DNA from: Actinomycetaceae bacterium zg-1166
GTDB taxonomy: Bacteria; Actinomycetota; Actinomycetes; Actinomycetales; Actinomycetaceae
Reading direction: 5' to 3'
Assembly: GCA_015679245.1 (NCBI GenBank)
Contig: CP064953.1
Location: forward strand, 1,116,001-1,180,000
DNA: 64,000 nucleotides
Shown here: positions 26,253-34,860 of the stretch, in pieces
How positions within the stretch are numbered: position 1 is the first letter of the stretch
Layout of the letters: the number at the start of each line of letters is the position of its first letter
Notes under the pieces: model-generated
The model's input: the letters and a program-made list of their open reading frames with translations, nothing else
Told to the model about the DNA's origin: nothing
Databases searched by the model: none
Made by a program: the position numbers and the translations under genes

Positions 26253-27764
26253 TCAGACAAGGCGGGAAAGAAGTGCATCAATACGGGCACAGACCTCATT
26301 TTGGCCGAGAATTGCGATGGAATCGACCACAGGGAGCGAAACATTCGTCCCCGTCATCGCCACAAAGAGCGGGCCAAAAGCAAGGCGAGGCTTAATCCCC
26401 ATCTCCTCCACAAGCCTGGCATCAAGAACAGTCTTGATGTGCGCGGCATCGAAGGAGGTAGCATCCATGCCAGCTATAACCTCGCGCGCACCGGTCAGGG
26501 CAGCCACAGCTGAATCCTTGAGTTTGCCGATTGCCTTCTCGTTGTACTCCAACTGCGAACCTTCGATAAAAAGGAATCGCATGAGATCAACAGCTTCTCC
26601 CAAAAGCTGAATACGTGTCTGCGCAAGAGGGGCAGCCGCATCCATAATTTCGCGCTCGCGCTCACTCAGCTCGCTGTAGACCCCTACGCTTACCACGCCT
26701 TCCTCGTGGAGGTAGGGCACTAAGCGGTCGCGGAAGTCGTTCACCTCAAGGCGACGAATTTGTTCAGCGTTAATCGCCACGCACTTCTTATCGTCGAAAC
26801 GTGCAGGATTAGGATTGACATCACTAATGTCAAAAGCTGTAACGAGTTCTTCCTTAGAAAAGACATCGTGATCTGGCGAAATTGACCATCCGAGAAGAGC
26901 AAGATAATTCAGGAGACCCTCAGGAATCATGCCTCGCTTGCGGTGGAGAAGAAGATTCGATTCGGGATCGCGCTTGGAGAGTTTCTTGTTCCCTTCTCCC
27001 ATGACGTAGGGCAGATGGCCAAAACGCGGAGTGAACTCAGCTACGCCGATATTCTCAAGCGCAGCATAAAGCACAATTTGACGAGGCGTAGAGGAAAGAA
27101 GATCCTCTCCACGCAAGACGTGCGTGATCTTCATCAACGCATCATCCACAGGATTCGTAAGAGTGTAGAGTGGGTCGCCGTTCGCGCGCACGATCACATA
27201 GTCGGGCACTGAGCCAGCCTTGAAAGTGATCTCTCCTCGTACGAGATCAGTGAAGGTGATATCTGTATCGGGCATACGGATGCGCAACACAGGCTTGCGA
27301 CCTTCGGCAAGGTAGGCAGCTTTCTGCTCAGCAGTGAGGTCGCGATCGAAGCCATCGTAGCCCAGTTTGGGATCTTCACCTTTGTCACGGTGACGTGCTT
27401 CAATCTCCTCAGGGGTGGAGAAGGATTCGTAGGCGTAACCAGCTTCCAAGAGTTGAGCTGCAACCTCACGGTAAATTTCCCCGCGCTCAGACTGGCGATA
27501 GGGGCCGTGAGGCCCACCCACGCCCACGCCTTCGTCCCAATCAAGGCCAAGCCAGGAGAGGGAATCGAGGATCGCGTTGAACGATTCCTCCGAGTCACGC
27601 GCAGCATCAGTATCTTCGATACGAAAGACGAAGGTACCGCCAACGTGGCGCGCGTAGGCGTAGTTGAAGAGGCAGGTGCGCACCATCCCCACATGTGGGG
27701 TACCGGTGGGCGAAGGACAAAAACGAACGCGGATATCTGAGCCCGCTGCAGTGGTAATAGCCAT
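26253..27764 (-). CDS. gltX: Glutamyl-tRNA synthetase
   Basis: 503 residues. A class I synthetase with the HIGH-type motif PTGTPHVG and the KMSKS-type motif NKKLSKRD. It also has [15 protein letters not shown] and the [13 protein letters not shown] segment. Actinobacteria generally lack GlnRS, so this enzyme probably also charges tRNA-Gln with glutamate for the GatCAB amidotransferase. That is family knowledge, but it makes its position beside two tRNA-Glu and a tRNA-Gln fitting. The ribosome site is weak. Mycobacterial relatives place a FAH-family gene next to gltX; here that gene is 6 kb away, beyond malY and the sialidase. Confidence 0.97.
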   Translation of the reverse strand: MAITTAAGSDIRVRFCPSPTGTPHVGMVRTCLFNYAYARHVGGTFVFRIEDTDAARDSEESFNAILDSLSWLGLDWDEGVGVGGPHGPYRQSERGEIYREVAAQLLEAGYAYESFSTPEEIEARHRDKGEDPKLGYDGFDRDLTAEQKAAYLAEGRKPVLRIRMPDTDITFTDLVRGEITFKAGSVPDYVIVRANGDPLYTLTNPVDDALMKITHVLRGEDLLSSTPRQIVLYAALENIGVAEFTPRFGHLPYVMGEGNKKLSKRDPESNLLLHRKRGMIPEGLLNYLALLGWSISPDHDVFSKEELVTAFDISDVNPNPARFDDKKCVAINAEQIRRLEVNDFRDRLVPYLHEEGVVSVGVYSELSEREREIMDAAAPLAQTRIQLLGEAVDLMRFLFIEGSQLEYNEKAIGKLKDSAVAALTGAREVIAGMDATSFDAAHIKTVLDARLVEEMGIKPRLAFGPLFVAMTGTNVSLPVVDSIAILGQNEVCARIDALLSRLV

Positions 27765-27951
27765 GATGAATTAAGGATAACGCGCATGAGGCTCGGCTTT
27801 GGCTTCCATCCCTTTGTCACAGTCGTGTCTTTTTCGCCATATGATTTCCTGCAAATTTTACGCCTCATCCTTTCCGCATCCTTTCTGCACTATCAGCTTG
27901 CTGCCGTGAGTCATCTGTAAACGCGTATCACCACCAGGCTAAGGTGGGCAT

Positions 27952-29127
27952 ATGGCCTACGACTTTGACGCACGCAGCCTCGACCAGATCGCCGCTTCAG
28001 GCTCCCTTAAATGGACCCGTTTCCCCGGCACTCTAGGTCTATGGGTAGCTGAAATGGATTTTGGCGTAAGCGAAGAAATCCGCGACTTCCTTATCGAAGA
28101 AGCTCGCTCCGGCTATTTCGGCTATCTTCCTGAAACTCAGGCACGCTCACTTGTCGAAGCCACTTCGCAGTGGCTCGGTCGATTTGACTGGAATCCCAAT
28201 CCTGATCTCATGATGCCTATCTCCGAAGTTCTTGCCGGGTTGCGCTCAACGATTGTGCATCTGAGTACTCCTGGTTCGCCCGTTGTTGTTCCTACTCCGG
28301 CTTACATGCCTTTCCTCACAATTCCTGCAGAATTTTCACGTGAGGTCGTCCAGGTTCCAAGTACACGTGATGAGTTAGGTACATGGCACCTCGACCTTGA
28401 CGGCATCGATCGTGCCCTCAGCGGCGGAGGCCTCCTCATACTGTGCAACCCGTGGAATCCTACGGGGCGTTGCCTCAGCCGTGAGGAACTTACTGCCCTC
28501 GATACCATTGTTGCCGCTAATGGAGCTTTCGTCTTTGAAGATGCTATCCATGCCCCACTTATTTTCGACCACTCCACCTACGTTCCTTATGCGACAGTGA
28601 GCGACCATGCTGCCGCTTCGAGCGTAACTGCCGTCGCCGCGTCGAAGGGCTGGAATATCCCAGGGCTCAAGTGTGCACAGCTTATTTTTCACACACGTGA
28701 AAATTGGGATCGATTCGCTCCCTACGCTCATGCTCTCACTGGTGCAACCTCAACAACAGGAGCACGAGCGAGCTTTGTCGCCTATACCCAGGCTCAACAA
28801 TGGAACGACGAGGTACGTGCTTATCTCCAAGCTAACCGCGACCTTCTTGAGAGTCGTGTGTCCGCGTGGGAAGGTGTGTCAATGTCGCATGTTGAAGGCA
28901 CGTATATCACTTTCCTAGATTTCTCAGAACTCGCCGCAGAGGGTGTTTTTGGGGAAGAGAGTCCAGCAACGTGGATTCGCGAACACGCCAGTGTGTCCTT
29001 CACCGAGGGATCCTGGAGCGGACGCGACTATCGCGATTGTGCACGCGTTGTCTTTTCCACTACGAGGGCTGTGCTCACCCAGGCTCTTAACCAGATTGAG
29101 GAAGCGTTGCCCTCACTACATGCCTAA
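27952..29127 (+). CDS. PatB/MalY-type PLP enzyme (cystathionine beta-lyase)
   Basis: 391 residues, fold type I aminotransferase. The PatB/MalY hallmarks are LWVAEMDFGVSEEI near the start, GYFGYLPE, NPWNPTGR, the EDAIHAPLIF segment with the PLP Asp, and the Schiff-base Lys in AASKGWNIPGLKCAQ. Such enzymes split cystathionine or cysteine conjugates (C-S lyase), giving homocysteine or sulfide with pyruvate and ammonia. It is transcribed divergently from gltX as a single gene. It may serve methionine supply together with MetNIQ, but that is inference. Confidence 0.9.
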   Translation: MAYDFDARSLDQIAASGSLKWTRFPGTLGLWVAEMDFGVSEEIRDFLIEEARSGYFGYLPETQARSLVEATSQWLGRFDWNPNPDLMMPISEVLAGLRSTIVHLSTPGSPVVVPTPAYMPFLTIPAEFSREVVQVPSTRDELGTWHLDLDGIDRALSGGGLLILCNPWNPTGRCLSREELTALDTIVAANGAFVFEDAIHAPLIFDHSTYVPYATVSDHAAASSVTAVAASKGWNIPGLKCAQLIFHTRENWDRFAPYAHALTGATSTTGARASFVAYTQAQQWNDEVRAYLQANRDLLESRVSAWEGVSMSHVEGTYITFLDFSELAAEGVFGEESPATWIREHASVSFTEGSWSGRDYRDCARVVFSTTRAVLTQALNQIEEALPSLHA

Positions 29128-29477
29128 ACCTTCTCCAGCAGTAGCGTGCAACCATATCCTTTTTTGCGCCAACGACGAGGAAATCTGTTCCGCTTTGTGC
29201 CGCGTATATGGCTTACACGGCAAGCGACAATCGCATCGTATATGCGCCATATATCTGCTTTCTACGCTTCAATAAACAACGATGACAGTCCACATCAGTG
29301 GGAAGGTTGTGACTCCACCAGTCAGAAATGCCACTGTGAGTGGGTTCAGCCAGACCAGTGGGAAGGCTTGTGCGGCACACGCACACACTTTGTGTGCGTC
29401 TTTCCTGTAGTAGGAGTGGTGGCTGGGAGATCTCCCCGCCACCACTCCCCTTAAGCACCCAAACCCAGCCACGCAAC
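29128..29477. other. Spacer with clustered hairpins after malY-like gene
   Basis: No gene. CAGTGGGAAGG recurs at 29296 and 29356 with similar flanks. ACGCACACA (29379-29387) pairs with TGTGTGCGT (29391-29399) and is followed by CTTTCCT. GGAGTGGTGGC (29413-29423) pairs with GCCACCACTCC (29438-29448), with an inner GGGAGATCTCCC palindrome. One of these probably ends the malY-like transcript. Confidence 0.6.
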
Positions 29478-29519
29478 AAAAAGACGGCTGGGAACACCCA
29501 AAAGATATTCCCAGCCGTC
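29477..29519 (-). terminator. Rho-independent terminator of the sialidase gene
   Basis: A perfect 12-bp stem (29483-29494 with 29508-29519) is followed on the minus strand by TTTTTGTTG. It lies 65 bases after the sialidase stop. Confidence 0.92.
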
Positions 29520-29583
29520 AAAGGGTTACTGATACAGCCCCTTGTTCATTGGACGTGCGTTCGCACGTCAGCGGTGTCGCACA

Positions 29584-32500
29584 TTAGAATTCACGGCGCA
29601 CCCGCACTGTCGCAATCCCGCCAACTGCGAACAGTGCAACCCCGAGGCCGAACAGAAGAGCCATATCTGCACCGGAGAAGGCGAGCTTCTTCTTTACCTG
29701 AGCCGAAGCTGTTGGCTTGTTCGGGCGCGGCTGGTCAGGAGTAACCTGTGCCATGTTTGAAGGTTCCTCTCCTGCCTGTGCGCGTGGAAGAATCGTGAGC
29801 TTGACGATCGAGGACTTTCCGCCAGGCACATCCGAAATAGCAACCGCATAGTGCTTACCAAGAGTAAGTCCGGTTGTCTCAAGTCGGAAGGTTGCGGTGC
29901 CCTCAGCATCTGCCCGTACCTTTCCAACGAACTTTGCGGTTGAGTAGGTGTACACCTTCGCTTCTTCGTTGGGAGTCAAGCCTGTGAAGCTCAGCTCTGC
30001 GACCTCACCAATCATCTTTGTCACTTCAGGAATCACTGGGTTGCCTAGGCGCGCAAGCTCAGCTTCAACTGCCTGCGTATCTGGGAATACTACCGGTGTG
30101 CCAGGTTCTCCCGTACCAGGTTGGTCACTCGGTTGATCGTTCGGCTGATCCGTCGGCTGATCCGTCGGCTGATCCGTCGGCTGATCGCTCGGCTGATCGC
30201 TCGGCTGATCCGTCGGCTGATCGCTCGGCTGATCGCTCGGTTGATCGCTCGGCTGATCGCTCGGCTGATCGCTCGGCTGATCCGTCGGTTGATCGCTCGG
30301 CTGATCCGTCGGTTGATCGCTCGGTTGATCGCTCGGTTGATCGCTCGGCTGATCTGGATCCTCAGGTTTCGGCACCACCGTCACTGTGAGCGTTGCAGAT
30401 CGCTTTGAACTTACACCTCGTGCAGTGAAGTCGTAATCACCAGGCTCAGCATCGCCATTCACGGCGAGGTGGAACTCTGCAAGTCCATCAGCGTTTGCGG
30501 CCGCTGTGAATCCGTGATTAGTCACGGATGCGACAGCGATACGTACCGCTGATCGGAAGGTTGGAATCGTTACAGATTTCAGTGTCACCGGTGCTTCATG
30601 AGTGAGAACAACAGCCTCGTAGGGAGCAAAGCCACCAGCGTGCAGCGTCAGATCACCTCCTGCGAAAACTTTCAATCCTTCGCTTTCGCTTTCTTCTTCG
30701 CCTCCCGGCACACTGAGCACAACCTTCGGTTCAACCCGGAGGGTAGTACTTGCCTCCTTATGTGAGGTTGCGCCAAATGCACGGACTTCGTATTCGCCCT
30801 CGTGCAGCCCCTCAGAAACTGTGGCGATGAAAGTTGCCACACCCTGCTCATTTGCAGTAACTGTCGCGTTCTCCACGACTAAAGTCTCCGGGGAGTTAAG
30901 AGTGACATCCTCGCCTGGAGCAAAGTTCGTTGCTGTGAAGGAAACTTCACTCCCGGCAACAACTGGTGCTTCTGGCCCGGTAAGCATGCCATTGGCATTA
31001 ACGGTAATCCTGAACGTCCTCGTCGCACTTGGAGCAGTCGAAGTACCGTCCTTGTCAGTTACACGCACGGTTACCTCAGTAGCCTGCGAAGCAGTCTTAG
31101 GAGTGCCGACGATCTGGAGAGATCCCTCGTCGAGCGATAGGCCTTCGGGAAGTCCGGTCACTTCAACCGTGCGCGTGGCTTGCTCATCACCACCGCTAAT
31201 GTTGAGCGGAATCGGTGTGATTTCTTGGCCCGCAATGGCGTTCACATCCGCAATCTCAGCAAGGTTCACTGTGGGAAGGTCACAAAGCCCTTCGCGTACC
31301 CAGTTGAGGGTGACATTCGTATAGCCGATGCCGTTTCCATTCATCTCATAGAGAATGCCGATACGTCCATCGCTCTGAACTGCCATCGAGGTGTAACCCG
31401 AATACGGTGCGCGGAACTCACGGCGGTTTTCTGCCAACCAGGTCGAACCCGAATCACAGGAAACTGAGAGTGTGCCGTTACTACGAGCCGAGGCGTTGAA
31501 GGTGTTGGAGAAAAGGAGCACCTTCGACTTCGCCGTTCCTGGGGTAGCCGTCGGGAAGGCACGGATGATTGTCGCATTATTAACAGGGTCAAGAAGCTGC
31601 GTCTCCAGCTTTGCAGGTGTCCACGTCACACCGCCATCTGTCGAAGTAGCAACGAGGCGGTTTCCTCCGGGACTACGCGAGTTGAGCATAAGCGTGCCAT
31701 CGGAAAGCTCGACCATCTTGGTCTCGTCAAAGTTACGGTTAACGCCCTCGGCCACACGGGCAAAATTGCCCAGGTGCCAGGTCTTTCCGTGGTCATCGGA
31801 GTACATCGCGACAGACAAAACCTTTGAACCACCTGAAGGAGTGGTCTGGAAAGCGTAGGGCTGAACGAGGCGACCCTTGTAACGCCCATTGACGATCTGT
31901 AGGCCATTACCAGAGGTAGCAAAACCGGATTTAATGGCACCGACCTTGTCTCGCAGTGCCATATCGGCGATGTCGCGACCTGTCCATGTATGCCCATTAT
32001 CGGTGGAGGTAGACACATGCAGGTGCATTGCGCCTCGATCATCCTCAGTAATTTTGCCATTAATTAGCCTGTACGAACCTGCCCAGAAGCCGGCGTCATA
32101 GGAAAGAACATGGAAGTTGAAAATTGTGCCCGTCTCATAATCGACGAGGTAGGAGGGATCAGAGTAGCCCTTCTTGGCGGAACCACTCACACCCTGAGCA
32201 ATCGTCGTCTGCGGTCCCCAGGTCTTTCCACCGTCAGTTGAGCGGCGCTGAACAATCCAGTTCGGGTTAGGTGAATCAGCTGCCGATCCAGGCCGCAGGT
32301 CGTAGGCAGCGAGCAGATCTCCATTGGGAGCCTTCGTCAGAGAAGGAATGCGGTAGTACATCCCTGCGGGGTTGTTACCGACAGAGAGCACGACATCTTG
32401 CCCGCGTTCAGCCGGAAGAGAGGGATCGGCGTTGGCGTAGGAACCTGGCGTTGCCTCGTCCCACACTCCAGGCACAAGAACAGCATCTCCAGCGATATCA

Positions 32501-33630
32501 GACTGTTGGAAAAGTTCGCCACCAACACGGGCTTCCATGAGGAGTGAGGGAGTGAAGGAGCCCTTTTCGAGATCCTCAGCAGTGAGAGCATGGTTAATCG
32601 TGCATGTCCCACTTTCCCCATCAGCAATCTGAGCAGCACAGGCTTTGAGTTCTTCCTCAGTGAAGACTCCATCACTGCCTGGCTTGAATACAAGCGAACG
32701 TGTATCAGCAGTGTCTACTGCTTCGTACTGCAGCGAGAAAGCGAGGGTATCCCCCACCGCGTAGTGCTCTTGTGCCTCACCGGAGAAGGTAATTCCGTGC
32801 GCATTGACGACCTTCGGCTTGACGGTTTCTGCTTCACCCGAAGTGGGGTTCATCGGAGTCGTCGTTCCGTCGTAGTTATTGGCACGATAGAGAGCAAACT
32901 TCACATAGGGTGTGAATCCACCATTGTCGAGATCAGTTTGCGTGACGATGTGGTAGGCGCGGCCAATACAATCGATGAAAGCTGTCGAGGTGTTCATTGA
33001 GCGGCAGACATCCACATTCTCAAGGTTAGAATTCGCTGGGCGCATACCGCGCACCACGCCTGTGAACTGACGGAAAGAAATGTTGTAATTGATGCGATCA
33101 CCAACATTCCACACCTCTTTCGGGTTAACCACAGTAATGTTGGCCTCGATGTAGGAATCTACGTCGACAGCTGTTTTCGCACCTTGAGTTTGCGGAAGTT
33201 CGGTCTGCTCGGAAGCTGAACTCGACTCTTTCATTGCGTAGGTGATCGTCGGGGTAAATCCTCCGTTGGAAACATCGTCAACTGTGAGGATGTGCGTCAT
33301 TCGTGACGAACACGTGGAGGAGGCTCCGGCTTCGAGAGTGAATGTACATCCCGAATAGTTTGTGAGATTCGAGGCCGTGGGAACAAAGACCTTCTGAGCG
33401 TTGGTGTTGTTCGTCAGAGTGAGGTCATAACTAAGCGAATCACCAACCATCCAAAGTTCGCCTTGGCTCTTTGGATTCGAAAGCGTGAGCGTGATTGTTG
33501 CGTCATCTGGTGTTTCCTGCGCGAAAGCGGGAGAAAATCCCGCAGGTATCGCAAGGAAGAGTGTCCCAATGAGCGCAACTAGTCTGCGTCGTTGTAGCGC
33601 TCTACGGCGCCGGGAGGATCGCTCCACCAT
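29584..33630 (-). CDS. Secreted wall-anchored sialidase (GH33)
   Basis: 1348 residues. A signal peptide ends at AFA-QET (about 37). Three related domains of about 100 residues follow (about 42-140, 155-255, 280-380), each with a VGD.L.Y pattern and a closing (G)GFTP strand. The catalytic beta-propeller spans about 415-790, with YRIP (426-429), Asp boxes STDGGKTW (464), STDNGHTW (542), SDDHGKTW (611), STDGGVTW (663) and CDSGSTW (725), and the late APYSGYTSM and ILYE motifs. Ig-like domains, a stretch of 19 QPSD/QPTD units and another Ig-like domain lead to LAFSG, a membrane helix and RVRREF. It releases sialic acid from host glycans. AAGGAAA precedes ATG 33630. No nan catabolic genes are adjacent. 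Confidence 0.96.
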   Translation of the reverse strand: MVERSSRRRRALQRRRLVALIGTLFLAIPAGFSPAFAQETPDDATITLTLSNPKSQGELWMVGDSLSYDLTLTNNTNAQKVFVPTASNLTNYSGCTFTLEAGASSTCSSRMTHILTVDDVSNGGFTPTITYAMKESSSASEQTELPQTQGAKTAVDVDSYIEANITVVNPKEVWNVGDRINYNISFRQFTGVVRGMRPANSNLENVDVCRSMNTSTAFIDCIGRAYHIVTQTDLDNGGFTPYVKFALYRANNYDGTTTPMNPTSGEAETVKPKVVNAHGITFSGEAQEHYAVGDTLAFSLQYEAVDTADTRSLVFKPGSDGVFTEEELKACAAQIADGESGTCTINHALTAEDLEKGSFTPSLLMEARVGGELFQQSDIAGDAVLVPGVWDEATPGSYANADPSLPAERGQDVVLSVGNNPAGMYYRIPSLTKAPNGDLLAAYDLRPGSAADSPNPNWIVQRRSTDGGKTWGPQTTIAQGVSGSAKKGYSDPSYLVDYETGTIFNFHVLSYDAGFWAGSYRLINGKITEDDRGAMHLHVSTSTDNGHTWTGRDIADMALRDKVGAIKSGFATSGNGLQIVNGRYKGRLVQPYAFQTTPSGGSKVLSVAMYSDDHGKTWHLGNFARVAEGVNRNFDETKMVELSDGTLMLNSRSPGGNRLVATSTDGGVTWTPAKLETQLLDPVNNATIIRAFPTATPGTAKSKVLLFSNTFNASARSNGTLSVSCDSGSTWLAENRREFRAPYSGYTSMAVQSDGRIGILYEMNGNGIGYTNVTLNWVREGLCDLPTVNLAEIADVNAIAGQEITPIPLNISGGDEQATRTVEVTGLPEGLSLDEGSLQIVGTPKTASQATEVTVRVTDKDGTSTAPSATRTFRITVNANGMLTGPEAPVVAGSEVSFTATNFAPGEDVTLNSPETLVVENATVTANEQGVATFIATVSEGLHEGEYEVRAFGATSHKEASTTLRVEPKVVLSVPGGEEESESEGLKVFAGGDLTLHAGGFAPYEAVVLTHEAPVTLKSVTIPTFRSAVRIAVASVTNHGFTAAANADGLAEFHLAVNGDAEPGDYDFTARGVSSKRSATLTVTVVPKPEDPDQPSDQPSDQPSDQPTDQPSDQPTDQPSDQPSDQPSDQPSDQPSDQPTDQPSDQPSDQPTDQPTDQPTDQPNDQPSDQPGTGEPGTPVVFPDTQAVEAELARLGNPVIPEVTKMIGEVAELSFTGLTPNEEAKVYTYSTAKFVGKVRADAEGTATFRLETTGLTLGKHYAVAISDVPGGKSSIVKLTILPRAQAGEEPSNMAQVTPDQPRPNKPTASAQVKKKLAFSGADMALLFGLGVALFAVGGIATVRVRREF
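30119..30355 (-). repeat. 12-bp tandem repeat coding for QPSD/QPTD units
   Basis: Nineteen consecutive 12-base units encode QP(S/T/N)D within the sialidase. Unit length is a multiple of three, so slippage changes length but keeps the frame. It forms an extended, acidic, wall-spanning linker. Confidence 0.9.
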
Positions 33631-33983
33631 GAGTGTTTCCTTCCAATTATTGCATTAGTGCATCCTGCAAGCTTAAAGCCTGGTCATCATCAACCCTCAC
33701 ACATCCATGTCGCATCTAACATGGAGAATGAAGCAGTTATGCCTAATCCTAGGTAAACCCTGAACGTTTGTCATCGGGTGAGAAGATGTCATACAAATTT
33801 GCACTTCAGGAACCGCGCCGTGCCCTGCCTCTTTGTCCTACATCACCCTTAAGAAATTAATACGTGATTTTCGCCACTGTACCAGAGGGTCATTCCCGAG
33901 ATACGACAACCCCCACACCCACGAAAAACCGGGGACGTAGAGATAACACTCCTCGCCCCCGGCAATACACTATTGTCAGTAGC
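33631..33983. other. Sialidase promoter region and FAH-gene terminator
   Basis: TCCATGT-N8-ACATGGA (33704-33725) is a 7-bp inverted repeat about 75 bases before the sialidase start and could be an operator. CCGGGG (33929-33934) with CCCCGG (33957-33962), followed on the minus strand by TTTTTCG, is the likely terminator of the FAH-family gene. No gene was seen. Confidence 0.5.
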
Positions 33984-34712
33984 CTAAACGATAGTTGTGC
34001 GCATCTGACCCACACCTTCGAGGCTCACCACAACCTCGTCATGCAGGCTCTCCATCGGCGCTTGTACTGCCGCACCCGTAAGAATCACATCTCCTGGTAA
34101 AAGGGTAAAAATTGTGGAGAGATACGTGACAATCTCGGCTGGAGAGTACTGAAGCTGACTCGTCGAACGCGAACCCATTGAACGCCCGTTAATGACAAGC
34201 TCAAGTTCAAGGTCGCTCGTATCAAGATCGGTGTCAATTATCGGCCCGAGCGGGCATGAACCATCAAAAGCCTTATTAAGTACAGCCGGTGCCCCCACAG
34301 CGGTGACATCGTTGGCAAGCGTGTACCCAAAAATTACTTCCTTCGCGTAAGCAAGAGGAACATCTTTAGCTACGCGACCGATAACAATGGCAAGCTCAGC
34401 CTCATAGGCCAGGCGCTCAGCCCAACGCGGCTTAACGAGAGGCTGATCCGGGCCGATCACCGATGTATTCGGCTTGAGAAACACTGCAAGATCGCGCAAT
34501 TCTCCCAGATCGTAGGTTCCTCCCAAACCGATCACCTTTGAGCGTGGGAGCATGGGAGCCACCTCCCTCGCTTCTCCCAAAGCAAGACGCTGGCCGGTCG
34601 GTTCAATCTTCCCAAACATCGGATCGTCAGCAAGGATAATGTAGCTCTTGCTCTCCTCATCGAGGACGGCGTATCGAGGGCCTTGATCGAGGCCAAGTCG
34701 CGCAAGTTTCAT
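33984..34712 (-). CDS. Fumarylacetoacetate-hydrolase-family protein
   Basis: 242 residues. The metal site of the FAH fold is seen in YEAELAIVIG (Glu-x-Glu) and GYTLANDVTA (Asp), with KPNTSVIGPDQPL and the C-terminal LLPGDVILTGA motif. Relatives hydrate or decarboxylate small oxo-acids (oxaloacetate decarboxylase, acylpyruvase, HHD isomerase). The exact reaction is unknown. In several actinobacteria this gene precedes gltX; here they are separated by the sialidase and malY-like genes. Confidence 0.88.
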   Translation of the reverse strand: MKLARLGLDQGPRYAVLDEESKSYIILADDPMFGKIEPTGQRLALGEAREVAPMLPRSKVIGLGGTYDLGELRDLAVFLKPNTSVIGPDQPLVKPRWAERLAYEAELAIVIGRVAKDVPLAYAKEVIFGYTLANDVTAVGAPAVLNKAFDGSCPLGPIIDTDLDTSDLELELVINGRSMGSRSTSQLQYSPAEIVTYLSTIFTLLPGDVILTGAAVQAPMESLHDEVVVSLEGVGQMRTTIV

Positions 34713-34860
34713 GGCTCAAGACTAGCACCCTCTCTTCATGACCCTTCCTCACATGATAACCTCAACTTACGGGTGCGTAACATTCGGTTCTCACCAGCAT
34801 AAAGAGCCGTCACATCTCAAATCTCACGCCCCCCAAGTCCACCACCCTAACGGAGGAAGA

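Noticed and set aside
30119-30355. Possible CRISPR array
   Set aside because: The units are 12 bases with no unique spacers and code for protein in frame.
30018-30408. Plus-strand frames with long Arg/Leu or Ser/Ala/Asp repeats
   Set aside because: They are antisense readings of the 12-bp QPSD array in the sialidase and have no ribosome site or family.
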